Positions 1-7,402 of a stretch of DNA of 64,000 bases are shown in pieces. Each line of letters begins with the position of its first letter. The stretch's first letter is position 1. The notes under the pieces are model-generated. The model was not told the origin of the DNA. It was given only the letters and a program-made list of their open reading frames with translations, and made no database searches. Position numbers and translations under genes: made by a program. The stretch is from CALMZY01 sp052033915 (GTDB lineage: Bacteria; Verrucomicrobiota; Kiritimatiellia; CAIQIC01; JAGNIJ01): assembly GCA_052033915.1 (NCBI GenBank), contig JBPOJF010000009.1, positions 107,861 to 171,860 on the forward strand, in the 5' to 3' direction.

Positions 1-2
1 AG

Positions 3-752
3 TCCGAGGTGCGCCGCGTCGGCTACAACGCGATGATTCTCGAAGGCGCGCTGGCCCTGCTCGCGCTGATGCTCATCGCCAGCGCGTTGCCGCGCGGCGA
101 GTACATGAACATCGTCTTTCCGGCGAACGCGGACGGCAACCCGATCCTCGCGTTCTCCGTCGCGATGGGCTACATGCTCAACAACGTGGCGCACATCCCC
201 GTGGCGCTGGGCGCGGTGCTCGGCATTCTGGTGCTCGAGGGCTTCGTCGTGACCACGCTGGACACCGCCGTGCGGCTTTGCAGGTACATGCTCGAGGAAT
301 TCTGGGTGTACCTCTTCCGGGGCCGGCACATCGCGTTCCTGAAGAATCCGTTCTTCAACACCGCGCTGGCCGTCGCGCTGATGCTGTTCTTCGCGCTCAA
401 CTCGACGATCATGTCCGCGTGGAAGATCTTCGGCGCCGGCAACCAGCTCATCGCCGCGCTCGCGATGACCGTGGTCACGGTCTGGCTGTTCCAGCGCGGC
501 CGGTCGTTCTGGTTCACGATCATCCCGGCGGCGCTGATGACGATCACGACCTTCACGACGCTGATCCTTTCGATCCGGAAGAACCTCGCCCCGGCGGGAA
601 GCGGACATCTGATCGCGCAGGGGCAGGGGCCTCTGACATTCGCGGCGGCGCTGCTGCTTGTGCTGGCGGTCGGAGTGATCTTCGTGTCGGCGCGGAAGTT
701 CATCGCCGGGCGATGGGGTAAGGAAGTCCAAAGTCCAAGGTCCAAAGTCTAA
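3..752 (+). CDS. cstA: Carbon starvation protein A (CstA), C-terminal part
   Basis: Reading frame is open to the left edge, so the N-terminal half lies outside the window; about 249 codons remain. It shows repeated hydrophobic segments and the CstA-type stretches VRRVGYNAM, LEGFVVTTLDTAVRLCRY, ALNSTIMSAWKIFGAGNQLIAA-like and FTTLILSIRKN. CstA-family proteins are inner-membrane transporters for peptides or pyruvate, induced on carbon limitation. The last residues (about VQSPRSKV) are encoded by a GTCCAAA-type heptamer array, and the TAA stop lies inside the fourth heptamer, so the tail is repeat-derived. The gene runs convergently towards a glycosyltransferase gene that ends at 781. Confidence 0.9.
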   Translation, partial: SEVRRVGYNAMILEGALALLALMLIASALPRGEYMNIVFPANADGNPILAFSVAMGYMLNNVAHIPVALGAVLGILVLEGFVVTTLDTAVRLCRYMLEEFWVYLFRGRHIAFLKNPFFNTALAVALMLFFALNSTIMSAWKIFGAGNQLIAALAMTVVTVWLFQRGRSFWFTIIPAALMTITTFTTLILSIRKNLAPAGSGHLIAQGQGPLTFAAALLLVLAVGVIFVSARKFIAGRWGKEVQSPRSKV

Positions 753-780
753 GGTCGAAGGAATCCTTTGGTCTTTGGCC
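726..780. repeat. Heptamer repeat hairpin, GTCCAAA/G family (A1)
   Basis: Five direct heptamers (GTCCAAA, GTCCAAG, GTCCAAA, GTCTAAG, GTCGAAG) occupy 726-760 and are followed by the inverted partner CTTTGGTCTTTGGCC at about 766-780, so the element can fold into a hairpin. It supplies the last codons and the stop of cstA and reaches the stop codon of the convergent glycosyltransferase gene. The position suggests it serves as a two-way terminator, which is inference. Confidence 0.85.
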
Positions 781-1851
781 TTACAGCAACGGTTTCAGAT
801 GCTCGCGCAGTTCCCCCGCCAGGTCCCGCTGTTCGTACCGCGTCAGCCGCTCGCGCTGGCCCCGGAGGACCGCATTCCGAAGGGCCGGATCGCGGATCAG
901 CCGCCCCATCATCTCCGCGATGAGGTCGTACCGCTTCTCGCGGACGAGCACGCCGGCGCCGTCCAGCGTTTCCGGCACGGCCGCGGCGGCGTACGCGAGG
1001 ATCGGGACGTCGTGGACCATCGCCTCGATGAGCGGGATGCAGAACCCCTCGTGCTCGCTCATGCAGAGGAACAGGCTGGACGTCTTGTACGCCGCGTTCA
1101 ACTCGTCCTGACGCATCGTGCCGACGAGGTCCACGTTGTTCAACTGCAACTCGCGCTGCTGCGTGAGCAGGAGCGCATGGTACTGCTCCGTCCCGGCGAA
1201 CGAGCCGACGTGGATGAACCGCGAGTTGCGTTCCACGTATTTCTGGAAGTAGTAGAACGCGGACAGGCAGTCCTCGATCTTCTTGTTCGGCGCGCAGCGG
1301 CCGACGAAGAGGATGTTCACGAGTCCGTCGTTGTACTTGTCCGTCGTGTAGCGGTTCGCGTGCTTGCGCAGGCGCTGGAGGTCGAGGACGAGCGGCAGGA
1401 CGCGGGGTTCCGGGTAGCCCCACTCCTTCAGCTCGCTCGCGTTGAATCCGCTGTCGGCCATGACGACCTGCGCGGTCTTTGTCAGGCGCTTGGCCTGTTC
1501 GCGGCCGCGGGACAAGCCGCGCGCGATCTGGTCCTGGATGCCGGCGAAATACTCCGCGGGCGTGATGTTGTGGTAGAGAATGGCCTTGCGGCAGGGCAGT
1601 TGCGCGAAGGCGTCGTTGACGTCCGATCCCACCGACAGGTGCAGGAGCGCGATGTCATCCGGCTTGCAGGTCTCCCTGCACTCCGCCACGTCCTTCGCGT
1701 CGTTGCGCAGTTCCGGCAGGATTCGCCGGGTCTCCGAAAAAATTTCCGACGCGAAGCCCCAGGAGCGGAAGATATCCCGCATGACCGCCGCCTCGTTGCT
1801 GATGGCGTCGCCGTGCGTATATCCCGCGACCAGTTGATGAATCGCTCTCAT
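781..1851 (-). CDS. Glycosyltransferase family 4 (GT-B fold)
   Basis: A 356-residue retaining glycosyltransferase of the GT4/Glycos_transf_1 type. The C-terminal half carries the nucleotide-sugar site motif E-x7-E (EHEGFCIPLIEA, about residues 266-277), with NILFVGRCAPNKKIEDC as the start of the second Rossmann domain. Such enzymes add sugars during surface polysaccharide or lipopolysaccharide synthesis on the cytoplasmic side. It lies 12 bases downstream of a second GT4 gene on the same strand, so the two probably share a transcript. The donor and acceptor cannot be told from sequence. Confidence 0.9.
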   Translation of the reverse strand: MRAIHQLVAGYTHGDAISNEAAVMRDIFRSWGFASEIFSETRRILPELRNDAKDVAECRETCKPDDIALLHLSVGSDVNDAFAQLPCRKAILYHNITPAEYFAGIQDQIARGLSRGREQAKRLTKTAQVVMADSGFNASELKEWGYPEPRVLPLVLDLQRLRKHANRYTTDKYNDGLVNILFVGRCAPNKKIEDCLSAFYYFQKYVERNSRFIHVGSFAGTEQYHALLLTQQRELQLNNVDLVGTMRQDELNAAYKTSSLFLCMSEHEGFCIPLIEAMVHDVPILAYAAAAVPETLDGAGVLVREKRYDLIAEMMGRLIRDPALRNAVLRGQRERLTRYEQRDLAGELREHLKPLL

Positions 1852-1863
1852 GTGCTGTGAACT

Positions 1864-3045
1864 CTAGCCGTTTCTGTCCAACGCATCAAACAGCCGTTTC
1901 CCTACCGACTCCCACGAGTATTCCCTCTGGACATACTCCCGGCCCGCCGCGCCCATGCGCTTCCGCAAATCCTCGTTCGACAGGAGCAGGGACAGTTCCT
2001 CTTCGAAATCGGGGTAGTGCCGGAACCACAGGCCGCCGCCGCTGCGGCGGCACTGCCAGCGCAGAACCTCGCTGCCGGCATGGACGAGCGCGGGCGCGCC
2101 CGCCAGGAACGATTCGAGGAGGACGATCCCGAAGCTCTCCAGCGTGGACGGATGGACGAACGCCAGCGCGCCGGCCATCGCGTCGTGCTTCTCCGGCTCG
2201 CTGACGAACCCGAGGTCGATGATGTGCGGCACGAGTTCCGACGGCGCTTCGATCGGTCCGCTGCCCGTGAAGACGAGCTTGATGTCCCGGCCGGTCCGCG
2301 CGCGGAACGTCTGCACGTACTCGCAGAGCAGGGGGGTGCCTTTGCCGCTCTCGCGCCGGCCGCTGTACATCAGGTACGGACACGTCAGCCCGTGCCGCGC
2401 CGCGAAGGATTTCGGGTCGGCTTGGAACGGATCGATGCCCATGCCGACGACGGCGCCTTTCGAATCGGGGATATCGAATAACCTGCGCGCGAAGTCCTGT
2501 TCCGGCTCGGCGTTGAACATGAACCCGCGGACGGTCGCGAACATCTCTTTCATGAGGCCCAGGTACGCGAACGCCTCGTCGTGCAGGCACGGCACGAGGA
2601 TCGTCTTCTCGGGATGAATGCGGCTCGCGGCGATGATCAGGCCGAACAGGTACGGTCCCATCACGATGCGGTCATAGTCCGCGCCGTGCTCGCGAAGATG
2701 TTGGTAGAGCGCCTCGCTGTTGACGCTGTTGCGCGCCCACGTTTCCTCGTCTGCCGGGGTGTAGCGGCCGCCGCTGCAGATCGCCTTCTGGATCTTCGCG
2801 AACGCCGCCGTGTCGCGCTTGTCGACCGGAAAGAAGTGGACGTCGAGACGGCCGACCCGGCGGCTGCCCGGCGGAATCTTGTTTTCCCACGTGAAATGGC
2901 TTTCCGCGCAGGTGGTCAGGAACGTCACCTTGCGGCCCGCGGCCGCGGTGTGCTCCGCCAGCTTCTTGAGAAGCGTCTCCGCGCCGCCGACGGTTCCCTG
3001 TTCGGAGAAGCGGGGGGAGAGGAAGGCGATGTGGTGCGCGGTCAT
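1864..3045 (-). CDS. Glycosyltransferase family 4 (GT-B fold)
   Basis: A 393-residue GT4 enzyme. It starts with an N-terminal GT-B Rossmann pattern (HHIAFLSPRFSEQGTVGGAE, the usual glycine-rich acceptor-site loop) and ends with the donor-site motif ESFGIVLLE at about residues 303-311. I chose the ATG at 3045, because the frame upstream of it encodes an untypical basic stretch and this start begins exactly with the conserved first strand. It is probably cotranscribed with the downstream GT4 gene and the upstream small coiled-coil gene, as part of a polysaccharide locus. Substrates are unknown. Confidence 0.9.
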   Translation of the reverse strand: MTAHHIAFLSPRFSEQGTVGGAETLLKKLAEHTAAAGRKVTFLTTCAESHFTWENKIPPGSRRVGRLDVHFFPVDKRDTAAFAKIQKAICSGGRYTPADEETWARNSVNSEALYQHLREHGADYDRIVMGPYLFGLIIAASRIHPEKTILVPCLHDEAFAYLGLMKEMFATVRGFMFNAEPEQDFARRLFDIPDSKGAVVGMGIDPFQADPKSFAARHGLTCPYLMYSGRRESGKGTPLLCEYVQTFRARTGRDIKLVFTGSGPIEAPSELVPHIIDLGFVSEPEKHDAMAGALAFVHPSTLESFGIVLLESFLAGAPALVHAGSEVLRWQCRRSGGGLWFRHYPDFEEELSLLLSNEDLRKRMGAAGREYVQREYSWESVGKRLFDALDRNG

Positions 3046-3079
3046 GGTTTGTATTCCATTGCCGACCGGCAATTGGAAA

Positions 3080-3523
3080 TCACGAGGTCTTCTCCAGTTT
3101 CGCAATCCTCGCCTCCAGGTCCTTGACCTTCGCCGCGTACTTCTCGTCCAACCCCTCGATGGCGGTGACGATCAGCCCGTTGATCTGGTTCTGCTGGGAC
3201 CAGAGGCGGTAGGTGTAGAACTTCAGCAGGCCCCAGATCAGCTTTTTGAGGCGGATCAGTATCGGCGCGAAGTAGCGGCGACGCTCGCGGATTTCAAAAT
3301 CGGAGATGTCCACGAAGACCGCGTCGTGGAGGCATTTGAGGTAGAAGCCGAGGAACTGGTCCTCGCCGCGGAGATTGACGAGATTCATGCGCTCGGCGCG
3401 GGCGATGCGCGCATCGGCGTACACGCCGTCGTCGATCTTCTTCGACACGGCGGCCTGGATGTCCGCGACGATTTTCGCGGTATCCACGCCCGGCGCGCCG
3501 ATTTCAAAAATGGGGTTGCTCAT
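3080..3523 (-). CDS. Conserved hypothetical protein, glycan-locus type, C-terminal coiled coil
   Basis: A 147-residue protein that I do not recognise by family. The first third is mixed, the middle (about 85-115) is basic and aromatic (LKKLIWGLLKFYTYRLW) and may lie on the membrane, and the last 30 residues (DEKYAAKVKDLEARIAKLEK) form a short heptad coiled coil. Similar stretches occur next to or fused to methyltransferases and glycosyltransferases in polysaccharide clusters, which fits the two GT4 genes 35 bases downstream. The ATG at 3523 was chosen because codons before it read through a repeat-containing intergenic region. Confidence 0.6.
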   Translation of the reverse strand: MSNPIFEIGAPGVDTAKIVADIQAAVSKKIDDGVYADARIARAERMNLVNLRGEDQFLGFYLKCLHDAVFVDISDFEIRERRRYFAPILIRLKKLIWGLLKFYTYRLWSQQNQINGLIVTAIEGLDEKYAAKVKDLEARIAKLEKTS

Positions 3524-3902
3524 GTTCCTGCCTCCACGCGGCCGCATTATCGGCGGGCAGGGCGGGGGTGTCAACAGCCGCCGCTCGTCCTCGGAAGAGT
3601 TGAACCACGAAATACACGAAAGACGCGAAAGAAGGCGAACCACGGATGGACGGATGCACACGAATGGGAGTGGGAAGCCCGCAGGCGGAAGGCAGAGGTT
3701 GGGATGTTAATGGAAAGAGGGGAACCGCGGATTGCTCTGTCCGCCGCAAACCATCAGAGCGAGTTCCTTCATTCGGTCATTTCTTAACCAGTTACAGCTT
3801 AATAGGTTGCAAAGAATGAACGGATCTTTTTCCTCGCAATTCGTGAAACGTCCGGGCTAAAGAGTCATTGAACGCGCAACACGAACGTGACACAGTGACG
3901 AC
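3524..3902. other. Intergenic region with CACGAAA / CCACGGATGG repeats
   Basis: This 379-base gap separates the glycan genes from the restriction-modification island. It holds CACGAAA-type units at 3605-3631 and a CCACGGATGG-type unit at 3639-3668. From about 3770 onward base composition drops sharply in GC (ttcttaaccagttacagctt), marking the edge of the island. I see no convincing gene. A promoter for the endonuclease gene probably lies in 3770-3890, but no clear -35/-10 pair stands out. Confidence 0.6.
3605..3668. repeat. CACGAAA / CCACGGATGG repeat (C1)
   Basis: Direct units CCACGAAATACACGAAAGACGCGAAAG (split here as CCACGAAATACACGAAAG plus ACGCGAAAG) are followed by CCACGGATGGACGGATG and CACACGAATGG. 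The same vocabulary returns at 5310, 20750 and 22151. There is no perfect hairpin in this copy. Confidence 0.7.
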
Positions 3903-4493
3903 ATGACAACAGAGGATTTGCCGGCTTTCCTCCGAGAGAATTACGAAATCCACGAATGGCGTCACGCGTACGCCATACTGCGACAGGATTTTCCCGACGA
4001 ATGCAGAGACATCTGCGATGTTCTAGCGGGATTTCGCCTCAAGAAAAGTCACATCACCGTCGGAGGCGGGCGCAAGTCGCAGGTGGCGGAATCGATTGAC
4101 TCGCAGCTTTGCGCGAGGGGCTGGGTCGAGAAGAATTTCCAGACCAGCATCACAGTCGACGACAATGTCATGAACTCGCCGACGCATGCGGTTGATTGTT
4201 TTAAGAACCGCGTTGCAGTAGAAATTGAGTGGAACAACAAAGACCCCTTCTTTGACCGGGATTTGAACAACTTCAGACTTCTGTTTGATCTTCGCGCTAT
4301 TTCCGTCGGCGTGATCATCACTCGATGTGATGAGTTGCAGGAGATCTTCGATTCTCTCGGTCGCGGGGGTTCCTATGGAGCTTCCACCACACACATGTCG
4401 AAGCTTCTTCCTCGCGTTCAAGGGGGTGGAGGCGCCGGCTGCCCCCTCCTGGTTTTTGGAATCCGAAAGACGCTTTATGTCGAAGATATTTAA
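3903..4493 (+). CDS. BglII/BstYI-family type II restriction endonuclease
   Basis: A 196-residue protein, close to BstYI (about 200) and BglII (223) in length. The segment VDCFKNRVAVEIEWNNKDPF carries D98, E107 and E109. Their spacing (D, +9, +11) equals the D84/E93/Q95 metal site of BglII, with Glu in place of the Gln. The downstream stretch DLNNFRLLFDLRAISVGVIITR is typical of this family. It should cut DNA at a GATC-centred site such as A/RGATCT/Y, which is family knowledge and not shown here. The gene overlaps the methyltransferase gene by 17 bases. GC content and codon use are lower than in the neighbours, suggesting recent transfer. Confidence 0.8.
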   Translation: MTTEDLPAFLRENYEIHEWRHAYAILRQDFPDECRDICDVLAGFRLKKSHITVGGGRKSQVAESIDSQLCARGWVEKNFQTSITVDDNVMNSPTHAVDCFKNRVAVEIEWNNKDPFFDRDLNNFRLLFDLRAISVGVIITRCDELQEIFDSLGRGGSYGASTTHMSKLLPRVQGGGGAGCPLLVFGIRKTLYVEDI

Positions 4494-5178
4494 CATTCCC
4501 CAGACATCCGCCGCGGAGGATCTTCTCGCCAGAGTCCAGGGGCCTTTCTCTACCATTCTTGCAGACCCGCCGTGGCGATTTTCGAATCGCACCGGGAAAA
4601 TGGCCCCCGAACATCAGCGCCTTCTGCGTTACCCAACGATGACATTGGAGGAGATTCTCGAACTCCCGGTTAACCGCCTTGCGGCGGCTCAGGCCCATCT
4701 CTATTTGTGGGTTCCCAATGCCCTTATCTCGGAAGGCCTTGAAGTGATGAAGCGGTGGGGGTTCACCTACAAGACGAACATGGTTTGGTACAAGATTCGG
4801 AAAGACGGCGGTCCGGATGGAAGGGGTGTGGGTTTCTACTTCAGAAATGTCACAGAACTCGTCCTTTTTGGAGTTCGCGGGAACATGCGTACTCTTCGTG
4901 CAGGCCGCACGCAGACAAACATCATCTCGACCCGGAAACGGGAGCACTCCAGAAAACCGGATGAACTCTACAACATCATTGAAGCGTGCTCGCCCGGGCC
5001 CTACCTTGAACTCTTCGCGCGCCATGCACGTGAGTCGTGGGTACAGTGGGGAAATGAATCTGTTGAAGAGCGCTCTGTATATCCTGCTCATGAGAGCCCG
5101 AGCCTTCGTCAGCATGCCTTTCTCGAGAAGAAATCCCGTCCATATTGTTCGGCAAAGGCGAAACGAAGAGCCTCTTAG
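4477..5178 (+). CDS. MT-A70 family DNA N6-adenine methyltransferase
   Basis: A 233-residue methyltransferase with the catalytic DPPW at residues 30-33 (TILADPPWRF), followed by LYLWVPNALISEGLEVMKRWGF and the terminal SAM-fold stretch PDELYNIIEACSPGPYLELFAR. MT-A70 members methylate adenine N6 in DNA or RNA, and bacterial ones such as M.MunI protect against a partner endonuclease. The ATG at 4477 lies inside the end of the endonuclease gene, so the two are translationally coupled, as expected for a restriction-modification pair. The basic tail after about residue 205 looks unconserved. Low GC matches the endonuclease gene. Confidence 0.85.
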   Translation: MSKIFNIPQTSAAEDLLARVQGPFSTILADPPWRFSNRTGKMAPEHQRLLRYPTMTLEEILELPVNRLAAAQAHLYLWVPNALISEGLEVMKRWGFTYKTNMVWYKIRKDGGPDGRGVGFYFRNVTELVLFGVRGNMRTLRAGRTQTNIISTRKREHSRKPDELYNIIEACSPGPYLELFARHARESWVQWGNESVEERSVYPAHESPSLRQHAFLEKKSRPYCSAKAKRRAS

Positions 5179-5309
5179 GCCGCCCTCATCGCCGGGCCAG
5201 CCTGCCGCAAACGGTGTAGGGTCCGCCGTCCACGGGAACGGTTCGTGGTGATCTCCGCTGAGGACAGCGGACGCTGCGCTGTCCGTCCGCAGTCCAAGCC
5301 TCGTCTTTT

Positions 5310-5332
5310 CCTTTCGTGTTCATTCGTGGTTC
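5310..5332. repeat. CACGAAA-type repeat unit (C2)
   Basis: CCTTTCGTGTTCATTCGTGG is the reverse complement of CCACGAATGAACACGAAAGG, the same vocabulary as the copies at 3605 and 22151. It is a single arm without a nearby partner. Confidence 0.6.
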
Positions 5333-5404
5333 ACCTCTCACCACGGGCGGATGCGAAAAAAAAGACGGCCCAGGTCTAAACATTTGCGGAAGCCGGGGTA
5401 TATA

Positions 5405-5516
5405 TAGGAGCAGAGACCGGGCAGGCGAACCGGTTATGGTTGAGCGAAGTGATACATCAGAAAGACTGAGTCGGTTCGTTAGACAGTGAGGGTTCGCCTG
5501 ACCCGGCCTTTTTTTC
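5405..5516 (+). ncRNA. Candidate structured RNA with intrinsic terminator upstream of gspE
   Basis: A long stem pairs 5417-5431 (CCGGGCAGGCGAACC) with 5491-5506, with one bulged A at 5501, giving 15 base pairs. It is followed by CC and a run of seven T, the form of a Rho-independent terminator. The stem encloses about 59 bases that can form further short helices, for example GACTGAGTC at 5464-5472 and ACTG/CAGT at 5465-5468/5484-5487, so it is not a simple terminator loop. A TATATA stretch just upstream could be a -10 box, giving an RNA of about 100 bases. It could be a small RNA or a leader that controls read-through into gspE. It matches no riboswitch class I know. Structure is seen; function is inference. 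Confidence 0.4.
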
Positions 5517-5627
5517 GCCTCTGCTCCGGAAACCTCTGCGTTTACATCCACCCCCGCATATCGTACGCTTTGCCCCATCGACTTTTTCGAGGCGAGGGAA
5601 ATGCGGGACACGAAGTAAGAATCCGAT

Positions 5628-7346
5628 ATGGCGGGCACACACACAACCAAGCTGGCGACGATCCTGGAGCGCGTCGGGCTCTTCACCCCCGAGCAGGTGC
5701 AGGATCTGCTGGCGCGCCAGCAGCAGAGCGGGCAGGCCATCACCGACGTGGTGGTCAGCCAGGGGTACGCGAAGGAGGAGCCGTTCCTCGAGAAGCTGGC
5801 GGAGGTCATGAAGCTGCCCTTCGAGCGGGTCGGCAACAAGCCCATCGACCAGAGCGTGCTCAGCAAGCTGCCGACCAAGGCGGTGTTCCAGTACAATGTC
5901 ATTCCTCTCGCGATGGAGAACGGCCTCCTTCGCGTGGCGACCCACGACCCCTTCCTCCCGGGGCTTGTGGATGCGCTTCGGCTGGCCTCCGGGTTCCGGA
6001 TCCGGCTCACCCTGAGCACGTCCACGGAGCTGGCGAAGGCCGCCAAGAAGTTTTACGGCGTCGGCGCGGACACGCTCGAGCAGATGATCCATGACAACCG
6101 GATCGAAGTCGCGCCGGAGGACGATCTCTCGAAGCAGGACCTGAGCGAGCTGGACCAGGAAGCTTCGGTCGTCAAGTTCGTCAACCAGATCATCTGGGAG
6201 GCGTACCAGGATCGCGCGACGGACATTCATCTCGAGCCGATGGAGTCCGATCTGCGGATCCGGTACCGCATCGACGGCCTTCTGCACCAGACGCCCGTGC
6301 CGCCGCAGTTGAAACGCTTCCAGCCCGCGATCATCTCGCGCGTGAAGGTCATGGCGGGTATGGACATCGCCGAGAAGCGCCTGCCGCAGGACGGCCGCAT
6401 CAGCCTGCGGATCCGCGGCGAGGAAATCGACGTGCGCGTGTCCACGATGCCGACGGTGTACGGCGAGAGCGTCAGCTTGCGTCTGCTCATGCGGTCCAGC
6501 GGGCTGATCGGCATGGACAAGCTCGGGCTGAATCCGAAGGACGAGGCGGCGCTGAAGAAGCTCATCTACAAGCCGCACGGCATCCTGCTGGTCACCGGCC
6601 CGACCGGCTCGGGCAAGTCCACGTCGCTCTACGCGTGGCTCCACACGATCAACTCGATCGACAAGCGCATCCTGACGATCGAGGAACCGATCGAGTACGA
6701 GATGGCCGGCATCAACCAGATCCAGGTGCGGCCGGAAATCGGGCTGACGTTCGCGGTCGGCCTGCGCCACATCCTGCGCCAGGACCCGGACGTCATCATG
6801 GTCGGCGAAGTGCGCGACAAGGAAACGGCCGAGATCGCGATCCGCGCGGCGTTGACCGGTCACCTGGTGTTCAGCACGCTGCACACGAACGACGCCATCG
6901 GCGCGGTCACGCGGCTGGTGGACATGGGCATCGAGCCGTTCCTCGTCGCGTCGTCGGTCGAGGCGCTGATCGCCCAGCGCCTTGTGCGCCGCCTGTGCCA
7001 CAAATGCCGGAAACCGTGGAAGGTGGACAAGGCGTTCCTCAAGAGCATCGGGTTCCCGATGGAACGGCTGAAGGAAGGGACCATCCACGAGGCCGCCGGC
7101 TGTGAGGACTGCCGCAGCACCGGCTTCCGGGGTCGAACGGGCATCTACGAGGTGTTCGTCGTCAACGACCACATCCGCCCGCTCATCGTGTCGCGCGCGG
7201 CGACCAGCGAAATCAAAGCGCTCGCTTACAAGCAGGGCATGCGTTCCCTGCGTATGGACGGCTGGAACAAGGTGCTCGACGGCACGACGACGATGGAGGA
7301 AGTGTTGCGCGTGTCCGAGGAGGACGAAGCATTATCGGAAGGATGA
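5628..7346 (+). CDS. gspE: Type II secretion ATPase GspE
   Basis: A 572-residue secretion ATPase of the GspE/PilB family that powers pseudopilus assembly at the cytoplasmic face. An N-terminal MshEN-type domain spans about 1-150. Walker A GPTGSGKS is at about 324-331, the acidic Walker B region DPDVIMVGEVRD at about 386, and the His box ALTGHLVFSTLHTND at about 408-421. A four-cysteine zinc site (CHKC at about 457, CEDC at about 492) is typical of GspE. It heads the operon, and gspF follows after 56 bases. Its TGA stop overlaps the first unit of a GAAACCT-type repeat hairpin. Confidence 0.95.
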   Translation: MAGTHTTKLATILERVGLFTPEQVQDLLARQQQSGQAITDVVVSQGYAKEEPFLEKLAEVMKLPFERVGNKPIDQSVLSKLPTKAVFQYNVIPLAMENGLLRVATHDPFLPGLVDALRLASGFRIRLTLSTSTELAKAAKKFYGVGADTLEQMIHDNRIEVAPEDDLSKQDLSELDQEASVVKFVNQIIWEAYQDRATDIHLEPMESDLRIRYRIDGLLHQTPVPPQLKRFQPAIISRVKVMAGMDIAEKRLPQDGRISLRIRGEEIDVRVSTMPTVYGESVSLRLLMRSSGLIGMDKLGLNPKDEAALKKLIYKPHGILLVTGPTGSGKSTSLYAWLHTINSIDKRILTIEEPIEYEMAGINQIQVRPEIGLTFAVGLRHILRQDPDVIMVGEVRDKETAEIAIRAALTGHLVFSTLHTNDAIGAVTRLVDMGIEPFLVASSVEALIAQRLVRRLCHKCRKPWKVDKAFLKSIGFPMERLKEGTIHEAAGCEDCRSTGFRGRTGIYEVFVVNDHIRPLIVSRAATSEIKALAYKQGMRSLRMDGWNKVLDGTTTMEEVLRVSEEDEALSEG

Positions 7347-7396
7347 AGCCTGAGCAGGAAGCCGGCGCATGATGTCTTGCTCAGGTTTCCAGTTTC
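7345..7396. repeat. GAAACCT-family repeat hairpin (B1)
   Basis: GAAGCCTGAGCAGGAAGCCGG is matched by an inverted CTTGCTCAGGTTTCC; the core arms CCTGAGCA (7349-7356) and TGCTCAGG (7378-7385) pair perfectly. The element starts inside the gspE stop codon and fills the gspE-gspF gap, so it could attenuate or protect the message between the two cistrons. Confidence 0.75.
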
Positions 7397-7402
7397 TGAA
7401 CG

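Larger units (their letters stand above)
5179..5627. other. Intergenic region ahead of the type II secretion operon
   Basis: A 449-base gap. From left to right it holds GC-rich sequence with an imperfect inverted repeat (acagcggacgctgcgctgtcc, about 5262-5282), a CACGAAA-type unit at 5310-5332, an A-rich run near 5356, a TATATATA stretch at 5399-5406, a structured RNA candidate ending in an intrinsic terminator at about 5516, and about 110 bases of leader before gspE. No protein-coding gene is supported. Confidence 0.6.
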
